A model generated the notes under the pieces. It was given only the letters and a program-made list of their open reading frames with translations. It did not search any database and was not told the origin of the DNA. The translations under genes and the position numbers were made by a program. A stretch of 7,532 nt of DNA from Fidelibacterota bacterium (lineage in GTDB: Bacteria; Fidelibacterota; UBA8477; JABMPR01): NCBI GenBank assembly GCA_030596225.1, contig JAUVKO010000097.1, positions 1-7,532 of the forward strand. The letters run 5' to 3'. How positions within the stretch are numbered: position 1 is the stretch's first letter; each line of letters begins with the position of its first letter. Shown piece by piece: positions 1-6,348 of this stretch.

Positions 1-180
1 GATCTGGAATTGGTCAGACTAGCTATCCCGAGACGGGTCTATACAAACAGCCAGATGCAGTATGTTGCTGAAAATATTATTGAGCTGTACGATGACCGTG
101 AGAATATCAAAGGCTATGGTATTGAATATGAGTCTCCTGTATTACGACACTTTACAGCCCGTTTAAAACCACTGGAGTAA
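1..180 (+). CDS. tnaA: Tryptophanase (tryptophan indole-lyase), C-terminal fragment
   Basis: This is the 3' end of a PLP-dependent beta-eliminating lyase of the tryptophanase/tyrosine phenol-lyase family. Tryptophanase cleaves L-tryptophan to indole, pyruvate and ammonia in the cytoplasm. The frame is open from base 1 to the TAA at 178-180, giving 59 residues; the start, the PLP lysine and most of the protein lie upstream of the window. The segment LVRLAIPRRVYT (residues 4-15) matches the family's conserved block, and Arg6 aligns with the substrate-carboxylate arginine (Arg419 in E. coli TnaA). The ending LRHFTAR (residues 48-54) is diagnostic: His50 lies where E. coli TnaA has His463, whereas tyrosine phenol-lyase has Phe there. 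I therefore favour tryptophanase, although the IPRRVY stretch is closer to tyrosine phenol-lyase. Family membership is very secure; substrate choice is inferred from one residue and remains open without the upstream active-site residues. Confidence 0.88.
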   Translation, partial: DLELVRLAIPRRVYTNSQMQYVAENIIELYDDRENIKGYGIEYESPVLRHFTARLKPLE

Positions 181-230
181 TGGCGGATAAAAGTGTCTCT
201 CAAACCTTAAATTTCTTGTACTTTTAGCAC

Positions 231-1817
231 ATGAACATCAGTCGCATCTTATTATGCTTATTATCACTCTCTGCCCTGATATTGGCAGATACTCCGTACT
301 GGGTATTTTTCAAGAGTGATGCAAGGGGGCCCCGGGTACAACTGACCAGCAGAGCAGAGAAGCGACTTTTAGAACGGGGCAGTTTATCTGCATCCGGGGA
401 TTTGGCTGTTTCACCTGACTATCTGAGACAATTACGCAGCGCAGGTTTCAAGATTCGACATGTCTCGAGATTCTTAAATGCGGTTAGCCTGGAAATCGAG
501 AATAATGAGAAACTGGCTCTGCTTGATCAATTTGACTTTGTAAGTTCTGTCCAACCTGTGGCTCGCAGAGAAAAAACCATACCGGAGCAAACCACTTTTG
601 ACCAACGACTTGCCCGAGATTCAGAACCATTCTATGGTCAATCTTACACCCAGAACCAAATGCTCAATATCCCCACTTTACATGAACGGGGCTACGATGG
701 TTCAGGAGTTCTGATTGGTGTTTTTGATACGGGATTCAATACTGATCACCCGGTATTCGATGAACTTAAGGTCTACGCTCAGTATGATTTCATTGACCAT
801 GAAACAGACGCCTCCGGTGTTGGTCATGATCATGGAATCAATGTCCTGAGTGCTTTGGGTGGATATGCCTATGGGGAATTGATCGGACCGGCTTATGGTG
901 CAAGCTATTTATTGGCTCGCACTGAGGATACCGGTAGTGAAACCAGGGCGGAAGAAGACAATTGGGTGGCTGCCATGGAATGGGCTGATTCACTGGGCGT
1001 TGATATTATCTCCACTTCACTTAATTACCGATTGGGACATGATGATCCTGCTGAAGATTATCCTTTCTCAGCTATTGATGGTAAAACTGCCATCATCACA
1101 CGGGCTGCCAACATTGCTACTCAGCGGGGTATCCTGGTGGTGAATTCCATGGGGAATGAAGGACCTAGTGTGAGCAGTGTCTGGCCACCGGCTGACAGTC
1201 CTCATGTACTGGGTGTGGGTGCAGTCACTTCTCAGTGTGATATAAGTTATTTCTCTGCCCGGGGTCCTACCTATGATGGTCGTATTAAGCCCGATGTGGT
1301 AGCTATGGGAGCTTCCGTTTGTATAGCATCTGGCGTAGATAAATATATAAATGGCTACGGGACATCTTATTCCACACCCTTGATTGCCGGTCTAGCAGCT
1401 TTATTGCTCCAGGCTCATCCGGAATTAGCTCCGGACTCGGTCATTGCTTTATTTCACAAGTATGGTGATAACTCAGAAAATCCTGACAATGACTATGGCT
1501 ATGGGATTCCTGATCTGACCAGTTTGTTTTGGAATCAGGATGATAATGTGGTCAAAGGTTGTCTAGTTTATCCCAATCCCAGTTCTACAAAAGAGATCAA
1601 GATGCTGCTCCCGGACCCGATTGCAGATTTTATTGAAAGAGCAACTTTATTTGATATTCGGGGACGTCAACTTGCTTCACTTGCTGTGGAACCTGTTTCT
1701 GAAAACACCCTGCAACTGTCACTGCCTGTTAACCGACCTCTGGCAGATCAACTCTTGATCATTACGGTAGAGGTGGGAAAAACAGTTTACTCCGGAAAAT
1801 TGGTGTACCTCAAATAA
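231..1817 (+). CDS. Secreted subtilisin-like serine protease (S8) with putative T9SS C-terminal sorting domain
   Basis: This 528-residue S8 endopeptidase is predicted to be exported and either surface-anchored or released. Residues 1-19 form a signal peptide (Arg5, then a leucine-rich core, with cleavage probably after LILA). Residues about 22-115 form an N-terminal propeptide-like region opening with YWVFFKSD, a pattern seen in FCB subtilases. The catalytic domain spans about 155-430: Asp166 in VFDTG, His201 in DHGINV, oxyanion Asn309 in MGNEG, and Ser379 in GTSYSTP. All catalytic residues are present, but HGINV departs from the usual HGTHV. Residues about 444-528 resemble a T9SS type A domain: a VYPNPSS entry, FDIRGRQL in the middle and GKLVYLK at the end. 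The start is the first ATG after an in-frame TAG at 225-227; no Shine-Dalgarno is visible. It lies 50 nt after the tryptophanase gene and may be co-transcribed with it. Protease identity is secure; T9SS routing is inference. Confidence 0.93.
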   Translation: MNISRILLCLLSLSALILADTPYWVFFKSDARGPRVQLTSRAEKRLLERGSLSASGDLAVSPDYLRQLRSAGFKIRHVSRFLNAVSLEIENNEKLALLDQFDFVSSVQPVARREKTIPEQTTFDQRLARDSEPFYGQSYTQNQMLNIPTLHERGYDGSGVLIGVFDTGFNTDHPVFDELKVYAQYDFIDHETDASGVGHDHGINVLSALGGYAYGELIGPAYGASYLLARTEDTGSETRAEEDNWVAAMEWADSLGVDIISTSLNYRLGHDDPAEDYPFSAIDGKTAIITRAANIATQRGILVVNSMGNEGPSVSSVWPPADSPHVLGVGAVTSQCDISYFSARGPTYDGRIKPDVVAMGASVCIASGVDKYINGYGTSYSTPLIAGLAALLLQAHPELAPDSVIALFHKYGDNSENPDNDYGYGIPDLTSLFWNQDDNVVKGCLVYPNPSSTKEIKMLLPDPIADFIERATLFDIRGRQLASLAVEPVSENTLQLSLPVNRPLADQLLIITVEVGKTVYSGKLVYLK

Positions 1818-1858
1818 CCTGTTTTCAAGCGAGAGCGATACTATCGCTTAAACAGGTT
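1816..1858. terminator. Hairpin at protease stop codon; likely terminator, repeat copy 1
   Basis: The arms AACCTGTTT (1816-1824) and AAACAGGTT (1850-1858) are perfect 9-bp inverted repeats. Directly inside them, AAGCGA (1827-1832) pairs with TCGCTT (1844-1849), with a 2-nt bulge (TC) on the left side, making a stem of about 15 bp. A second small palindrome, AGCGAT-4 nt-ATCGCT (1834-1839, 1843-1848), offers a competing inner fold. The structure begins within the protease stop codon. It lies between convergent genes, which suggests transcription termination. No uridine run follows on the plus strand, so Rho-independent function is not proven. Confidence 0.55.
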
Positions 1859-1880
1859 CATATATAGACAAAAAGTTTTG

Positions 1881-1910
1881 AAACCTGTTTAGCTTCGCGG
1901 AAACAGGTTT
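1881..1910. terminator. Perfect 10-bp hairpin; likely bidirectional terminator, repeat copy 2
   Basis: AAACCTGTTT (1881-1890) and AAACAGGTTT (1901-1910) are perfect complements around the 10-nt loop AGCTTCGCGG. Read on the minus strand, the hairpin is followed within a few bases by CTTTTTG (complement of 1869-1875), a plausible U-tract for terminating the minus-strand cluster. Read on the plus strand, the right arm runs into TTTT (1908-1911). It shares its arm sequence with the hairpin at 1816-1858 but not its loop. A terminator is the most economical reading; a dispersed palindromic repeat is the alternative. Confidence 0.55.
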
Positions 1911-1957
1911 TAGTGAAATCGATGTCTTGATAGGCAGAATGACAGTAACAGGGGTAC

Positions 1958-2557
1958 CTATTTATCTGACATTTCTTCCCGGAGGATGATGTCATTTTCC
2001 AGCTCCGGATGATCACCCCGGATATCTTTATAAAAGTTACGGATAATATCCATATCCTGTTTAACCTTTCCCGTGGGAATAAAGGAGAGACCGGTACCGG
2101 CCTTTTTATTCGCATAATCAGCATACCCCAAAAGCAGTGGTACTTGAGCCTTGTTAGCGATATGGTAAAAGCCCGATTTCCAATGGTCTCTTTTACGGCG
2201 AGAACCTTCCGGGGTAACGGCAATTATCAGGTTCTCGTTCTCGTTATAATGATCGACGATCTGATCAACGACACCATGAGCACTCCGGCGATCAATGGGG
2301 ATACCGCCTAACCAGCGCATGACCTTCCCAAAAGGCTTTTTAAAAAGGGTGTGTTTGCCCATCCAGGACACTTTGATACGCAACATGAACATGATGGCCA
2401 GTAAATAGATAAAATCCCAGTTACTGGTATGAGGGCCACAGACCAGCAAGAATTTTCCCTGGGGTGGCAGCTCACCTTCAAATTCCCAACCTTTGAATTT
2501 CATCCAGCTTTTACCCAACAAGAATTTGAAATTTCCCGAGCGTTTATTCTTTTTCAT
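1958..2557 (-). CDS. PlsC-like lysophospholipid acyltransferase (LPLAT family)
   Basis: This 199-residue membrane-associated acyltransferase is related to 1-acyl-glycerol-3-phosphate acyltransferase and probably transfers a fatty acyl chain to a lysophospholipid or similar acceptor at the inner membrane. The catalytic motif HxxxxD is present as PHTSNWD (His43, Asp48). GGIPIDRR (84-91) and TPEGSRRKRDHW (115-126) are the later conserved blocks; the latter has Ser where EGT is usual. It is shorter than typical PlsC (about 240 residues), matching the compact subgroup in which the WKSGFYHIA stretch follows the PEG motif. I chose the ATG at 2557 because GGAG (complement of 2564-2567) lies 6 nt upstream; ATG 2560 is possible, and the TTG at 2569 is less likely. 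The gene overlaps the flavoprotein gene by 14 nt and is the last gene of the cluster before the hairpins. The acceptor cannot be told from sequence. Confidence 0.87.
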   Translation of the reverse strand: MKKNKRSGNFKFLLGKSWMKFKGWEFEGELPPQGKFLLVCGPHTSNWDFIYLLAIMFMLRIKVSWMGKHTLFKKPFGKVMRWLGGIPIDRRSAHGVVDQIVDHYNENENLIIAVTPEGSRRKRDHWKSGFYHIANKAQVPLLLGYADYANKKAGTGLSFIPTGKVKQDMDIIRNFYKDIRGDHPELENDIILREEMSDK

Positions 2558-3833
2558 CATTAACTCCAATCAATTTATTGTTGCGCATGGAGCGGCCCGC
2601 CAAATATCCGGTGGACCAACTTGAAGTCAGGTTGTACCCACCTGTTTCTCCATTTACATCGATCACTTCTCCGGCAAAGTACAAGTTTGAAGTCAGCTTG
2701 GACTCCATGGTCGTCGCATTGATTTCTTTTAAAGAAACCCCACCGGAAGTGACAATAGCGTGATCATAAGAATCATGACCGGTGACCTGCATGGGGAATT
2801 CCTTCAATAACATACGTAATCGCTTGCGTTCTTCCCCTGTCACCTGATGCAGCTGCTTCTCCGGATCAATAGCCAGAATATCGACAAAAAGCTCAATCAT
2901 TTTCCGGGGTAACAGCGATTTAAGCATATTCTTAAAATTTTGTTTGCTGTGATCCGATATTTCTCTCAACAAACGCTGATCCAATTTCTTATGATCCAGA
3001 GCCGGCTTTAAATCAATTTTAATCTGAACATCCTGCCGGGCATCCAGCATACTCACCAAGGTTTCACTGAGGGTCAGAATAATAGGACCTGTCACCCCCT
3101 TGCGCGTGAACATCATTTCGCCAAATAATTCGGTGACCTTCTTATTCTCTGACCAGACCGACACCGTAATATTTCTTAAGCTCACCCCCTGAACCCGTTT
3201 GGCAGTGTCCCCTGCTGTGAGTACCGGAACCAGTGAAGGAGCTGTATCTGTTATGCTGTGTCCAAATGCTTTTGCCATAATATAGCCCTCGCCGGTGGAG
3301 CCGGTTGCCGGATAGGATAAACCACCTGTGGTAATGCATACCTGATCAGCCGTAACCTGAACAGGACGTCCGGAGTGGGTCACCTGCAGGACAAACTGTC
3401 CTGCTTCATTCTTAGCAAGGTCCGTGACATGCGCCTGGGTCACAATGGGAATCTTCAGCTCATTTATTTTGTTCACAAAAGCATCAACAATGTCCGTAGC
3501 TCGATCACTCTGGGGAAAATAGCGTCCACCCCGTTCTAGCTTTGTCGGGACATCAAGCTCGTGTAAATAATTCAGTAAGTCATGGTTGAAAAATTGTGAA
3601 AAAGCGTACTTGAGAAAACGTCCCTTCTTACCAAAGCGATTGAGAAAACTCTGCAGTCCCTCTTCATTGGTGATATTACAGCGTCCTTTTCCGGATATAC
3701 GCAATTTGAGGGAGGGTTTTCGCATCTTCTCTAGCAGGACAACACTGTGTTCCGGATTATATGCTTCAATGGCCGCCATGAGACCTGCCGGACCAGCACC
3801 AATGACAACTGTATTATAATGAGGAGCTAACAA
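2544..3833 (-). CDS. BaiN/RdsA (HI0933/YhiN) family NAD(P)/FAD-dependent oxidoreductase
   Basis: This 429-residue cytoplasmic flavoprotein is complete for its family. Residues 8-36 form the FAD Rossmann motif: VVIGAGPAG (9-17), with acidic Glu35 ending the second strand. The family signature SGKGRCNITN is at 47-56, GGRYFPQS at 102-109, GGLSYPATGSTGEGY at 170-184, TSGGV at 362-366, and the FAD-closing segment LYFAGEVIDVNG with TGGYNL at 384-402. Members are widespread; the best-known link, bile-acid reduction by BaiN, cannot be transferred here, so the substrate is unknown. The start is weak: the only plausible initiator is TTG at 3833, with no good Shine-Dalgarno, 6 nt after the stop of the upstream acetyltransferase and in the same frame, which suggests reinitiation by terminating ribosomes. 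The 3' end overlaps the acyltransferase start. Confidence 0.92.
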   Translation of the reverse strand: MLAPHYNTVVIGAGPAGLMAAIEAYNPEHSVVLLEKMRKPSLKLRISGKGRCNITNEEGLQSFLNRFGKKGRFLKYAFSQFFNHDLLNYLHELDVPTKLERGGRYFPQSDRATDIVDAFVNKINELKIPIVTQAHVTDLAKNEAGQFVLQVTHSGRPVQVTADQVCITTGGLSYPATGSTGEGYIMAKAFGHSITDTAPSLVPVLTAGDTAKRVQGVSLRNITVSVWSENKKVTELFGEMMFTRKGVTGPIILTLSETLVSMLDARQDVQIKIDLKPALDHKKLDQRLLREISDHSKQNFKNMLKSLLPRKMIELFVDILAIDPEKQLHQVTGEERKRLRMLLKEFPMQVTGHDSYDHAIVTSGGVSLKEINATTMESKLTSNLYFAGEVIDVNGETGGYNLTSSWSTGYLAGRSMRNNKLIGVNDEKE

Positions 3834-3839
3834 AACCGC

Positions 3840-4397
3840 TTAAATCTCATGGCTAGAACGCCAATTTTCAGCAAGAATACCATAGGCAGCCAGATCAACA
3901 AATTGATCCCATTTTAAGGCATGTTGTTTCAGGAGCCCTTCTGGTTCCATGCCGATCTTTTGTATCACCCGCCCTGAAGCGGGATTGCCGGTCATGTGGG
4001 AGGCATAGATCTTATTCAGTTTCAGATTCTGAAAACCGTATCTCAGAACCTCAGTAGCTGCTTCTGTGGCATAGCCCTGCCCCCAATAGGGTTTACCCAC
4101 CCAATAGCCTAACTCAGCCCGATTGAATCTTTGAGTAATGCCCAAACCCATGGCAGCAATAAGATCATTGCTTTCTTTCAGGGTTACAGCAAATACGACT
4201 CCCGAGCTATTTTCAAATTGTTTTTGATGCGTAGAGATCCAGGTTTCAGCCATACCGGATTCATAAGGATGGGGAATATTGAGGGTCGTTTCCGCTACTT
4301 CATAGGCACCGGCCAGCTTCTGGACCACGGCTGCATCAGACAATTGAAATCCGCGGAGAAGGAGGCGTTTAGTATTTAATTTCGGGTAATTGTTCAT
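3840..4397 (-). CDS. GNAT N-acetyltransferase, RimJ/RimL type
   Basis: This is a 185-residue single-domain acetyltransferase of the Acetyltransf_3 group, which moves acetyl from acetyl-CoA to an amine, often a protein N-terminus or a small molecule. The N-terminal LNTKRLLLRGF (7-17) is the usual first strand. The acetyl-CoA-binding core is LGYWVGKPYWGQGYATEA (96-113), containing the Q/RxxGxG-type loop as WGQGYA, and NPASGRVIQKIGM (138-150) is the typical later motif with its Asn and Ser. I start at ATG 4397, giving MNNYPKL; the frame stays open back to a TTG at 4442, but that extension would run through the hairpin at 4414-4446 and adds no family sequence. A weak GGAT lies upstream of the ATG. 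The gene follows the mutase gene by 61 nt and precedes the flavoprotein by 6 nt. Substrate unknown. Confidence 0.88.
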   Translation of the reverse strand: MNNYPKLNTKRLLLRGFQLSDAAVVQKLAGAYEVAETTLNIPHPYESGMAETWISTHQKQFENSSGVVFAVTLKESNDLIAAMGLGITQRFNRAELGYWVGKPYWGQGYATEAATEVLRYGFQNLKLNKIYASHMTGNPASGRVIQKIGMEPEGLLKQHALKWDQFVDLAAYGILAENWRSSHEI

Positions 4398-4413
4398 ACT
4401 TATCCAGTACTCT

Positions 4414-4446
4414 AAGCTTGCGGAGGTTTGGAACCTTCGCAAGCTT
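4414..4446. terminator. Strong 15-bp hairpin between mutase and acetyltransferase genes
   Basis: AAGCTTGCGGAGGTT (4414-4428) pairs with AACCTTCGCAAGCTT (4432-4446) around a 3-base TGG loop. The only imperfection is G4423 opposite T4437, a G-U wobble in plus-strand RNA and a C-A mismatch in minus-strand RNA. It starts 12 nt past the mutase stop codon and ends 16 nt before the acetyltransferase ATG. No T-run follows on the minus strand, so a canonical Rho-independent terminator is not supported. It may instead be an mRNA-stabilising or processing hairpin, or a dispersed palindromic repeat. The structure is certain; the role is open. Confidence 0.55.
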
Positions 4447-4458
4447 GATTATACGTAC

Positions 4459-5826
4459 TTACATCAAGTTCTGAATCTCTGTTTTGAATTCCTTGACCAG
4501 GGACGCTGCAACAGTTTGACTACTTCCTTCGGCAAAGATCCTCACAATCGGTTCTGTATTGGATGCCCGGAAATGGACCCAACGGTCTTTCCAGGTGATC
4601 TTGACCCCATCTTCAAGGTTTGGTGTAAGGCTGGCATATTTTTCTGCCAGTGCATTAAGGATATCTGCCGGTTGATATCCTTGAACATTGATCTTGTCCT
4701 TGACCATCTCATATCTGGGCAGATCACTGGCAATTTCGCGGATCGATTGTCCGGTCTCAGCCATGAGTGACAGGATCAATCCAGAGGCAACCAGAGAGTC
4801 ACGTCCCAGGTGAGATTCGGCAAGAATAACCCCGCCATTCCCCTCACCACCGATAAGACTGTCCTGTTGCTGCATTTTCCGGGCAACATGGATTTCACCA
4901 ACCGGGGTTCTTAAAACTTTCCGACCATACCGTTCAGCTAATTCATCCAAAGCCATGGTTGTGCTCAGGTTGGTGACAATTGGCCGAGTGTCATCCTCTG
5001 CAGCGTTGCGCAGTGCATGATAAGCTGCCAACACCAGTGTATATTCCTCCACCAGGGGATTCCCAAACTCATCAATCACTGCTAGTCTGTCAGCATCTGG
5101 ATCTGTTGCAATACCGATGTCAGCATTTTTACGACGAACCTCATTGCTTAGTCCCCTAAGATTTTCAGGCAGGGGCTCTGGAGTATGAACGAAATTTCCG
5201 TCATTATCACAGTTCAGCCGAATGACCTCACAACCGATCCGCTCAAGGAACAGGGGTAACGCTTCTGATCCGGCACCATTGATGGCATCAATGACCACTT
5301 TGGGTTTGAGGCTTTGGATCGCATCAACATTTACCAGATCCAAAGCTAAAACATTTTCAATATGGCGTTCAATGCGTTCATCCAACAGGGTGACTTCACC
5401 GCTAGGTTCTGCCTGGGTTTGCCCTGTTTCCCTGACCTTGGAAAGTTCCAGCTGGAGCTGCTTATGTTCTTCTGAATCCAGAAAAAGACCTTCGGCTCCT
5501 ACAAATTTCAAGGCATTCCATTCAATGGGGTTATGACTGGCTGTAACGATAATGCCTCCCTTGGCATTCAAATCTTTCACCATGAGCTGAGCCGTTGGTG
5601 TGGGACAGATACCGCAATCTATAACCTCACAACCCATACGCCTCAGAACCAATTCGACCACACCCTTGAACATTTCACCGGATGGTCGACTATCCTGAGC
5701 GATGATGATGCGACCTTTATCCATGAGCTGGGCAAAAGCTTGAGTATAGACTTTAACTACATCTGTATCAAAGCCATCGTTGATGATTCCCCGCACCCCT
5801 GAGATCCCTGATATTAAAATTGGCAT
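4459..5826 (-). CDS. glmM: Phosphoglucosamine mutase / phosphomannomutase (alpha-D-phosphohexomutase)
   Basis: This 455-residue cytoplasmic enzyme moves phosphate between C6 and C1 of a hexose or hexosamine; as GlmM it would make glucosamine-1-phosphate for UDP-GlcNAc, peptidoglycan and LPS. All four superfamily sites are intact: the phosphoserine loop TASHNP (95-100, Ser97), the Mg2+ site DPDADR (242-247), the sugar loop GEGNGG (327-332), and the phosphate-binding loop RASNTEPIVRI (420-430). Full length is typical (about 445-460). The GEGNGG form, rather than GEQSGH of E. coli GlmM, is the subtype common in archaea and FCB bacteria, in which phosphoglucosamine and phosphomanno specificity cannot be separated by eye; the symbol is therefore provisional. 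The ATG at 5826 has a strong GGAGG at 5831-5835, the best ribosome-binding site in the window. A hairpin follows the stop. Two GNAT genes flank it. Confidence 0.92.
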   Translation of the reverse strand: MPILISGISGVRGIINDGFDTDVVKVYTQAFAQLMDKGRIIIAQDSRPSGEMFKGVVELVLRRMGCEVIDCGICPTPTAQLMVKDLNAKGGIIVTASHNPIEWNALKFVGAEGLFLDSEEHKQLQLELSKVRETGQTQAEPSGEVTLLDERIERHIENVLALDLVNVDAIQSLKPKVVIDAINGAGSEALPLFLERIGCEVIRLNCDNDGNFVHTPEPLPENLRGLSNEVRRKNADIGIATDPDADRLAVIDEFGNPLVEEYTLVLAAYHALRNAAEDDTRPIVTNLSTTMALDELAERYGRKVLRTPVGEIHVARKMQQQDSLIGGEGNGGVILAESHLGRDSLVASGLILSLMAETGQSIREIASDLPRYEMVKDKINVQGYQPADILNALAEKYASLTPNLEDGVKITWKDRWVHFRASNTEPIVRIFAEGSSQTVAASLVKEFKTEIQNLM

Positions 5827-5830
5827 TTAT

Positions 5831-5835
5831 CCTCC
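5831..5835 (-). promoter_or_regulatory. Shine-Dalgarno GGAGG for the phosphohexomutase gene
   Basis: The minus strand reads GGAGG-ATAA-ATG, with a spacing of 4 nt to the mutase start at 5826. It fixes that start and shows that this genome uses Shine-Dalgarno initiation. That makes the missing site before the protease (231) and the weak one before the flavoprotein (3833) notable. Confidence 0.8.
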
Positions 5836-5853
5836 AAATTGGATGTTGCTAAA

Positions 5854-6348
5854 TTAGATCAGCTTATATCCGATCAAATCTTCAATTGTTGTTTTCCCAA
5901 TGATGAAAGGCTTGCTTTCCACGAAAACAAAACCTTGACGAACATACCATTGAAGCGCTGGCTTATTTTCGATCATAACACCCAGCCAAACTCGATCTAT
6001 ATTGTATTTTCGGGCAACAGCTATTCCAAATTCCAACATTTGCTTCCCCAGGCCCAGCTTCTGAAATCGCGATAAAACATAAAGAGAGGTGATAAAGAAT
6101 TCTTGCCGCTGCTTGTTCCAATGGGTTTTGCTGTAACCCACGATCTGATCACCTGAAACCACCACACAGCCTTCGATTGTCATTGCGTCATAAAGATTCT
6201 GTAATTTATCCAAGGCATAGTAAGCCATATGGAAGTCCCGGCGATCCTCTTCAGGAATAAACTTTCCGTATACCTCTGTCCATGTATCCCAAGCCACCTG
6301 CTGGATGGCCGGTAGGTCAGATAAGCGCCAGGGGCGCACCAGGGTCAT
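5854..6348 (-). CDS. GNAT N-acetyltransferase, RimI-like
   Basis: This 164-residue GNAT-fold acetyltransferase uses acetyl-CoA to acetylate an amine on an unidentified acceptor. It opens with VRPWRLSDLPAIQQV (4-18), the typical first strand and helix. Strand 4 and the pyrophosphate loop are FITSLYVLSRFQKLGLGKQML (85-105), containing QKLGLGK at 96-102. NKPALQWYVRQGF (128-140) is the classic closing motif, with Tyr135 as candidate general acid. Its start codon overlaps the DUF423 stop in an ATGA (6345-6348), implying translational coupling; no separate Shine-Dalgarno is seen. The mutase gene begins 27 nt after its stop. It is unrelated at subfamily level to the other GNAT in the cluster (3840-4397), so the pair is not a recent duplication. 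A role in amino-sugar acetylation beside the mutase is possible but unsupported. Confidence 0.88.
   Translation of the reverse strand: MTLVRPWRLSDLPAIQQVAWDTWTEVYGKFIPEEDRRDFHMAYYALDKLQNLYDAMTIEGCVVVSGDQIVGYSKTHWNKQRQEFFITSLYVLSRFQKLGLGKQMLEFGIAVARKYNIDRVWLGVMIENKPALQWYVRQGFVFVESKPFIIGKTTIEDLIGYKLI

Noticed and set aside
1816..1910. A CRISPR array or phage attachment site at the repeated AACCTGTTT words
   Set aside because: There are only two units, arranged as inverted pairs with unequal loops, and no cas, integrase or tRNA gene is nearby.
1858..2223. A minus-strand open frame of 121 codons overlapping the acyltransferase
   Set aside because: It is a shadow in another frame of a gene with clear acyltransferase motifs, it runs through hairpin 1881-1910, and it resembles no family.
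2558..2569. TTG at 2569 as start of the acyltransferase
   Set aside because: The GGAG at 2564-2567 would then lie inside the coding region; it is spaced correctly for the ATG at 2557.
4398..4442. N-terminal extension of the 3840-4397 acetyltransferase to the TTG at 4442
   Set aside because: It would initiate inside the 4414-4446 hairpin, adds no conserved residues, and the ATG at 4397 starts right before the family's first strand.
5222..5802. Two plus-strand open frames opposite the mutase gene
   Set aside because: They are antisense to a highly conserved enzyme, have biased low-information composition, and have no ribosome-binding site or recognisable domain.
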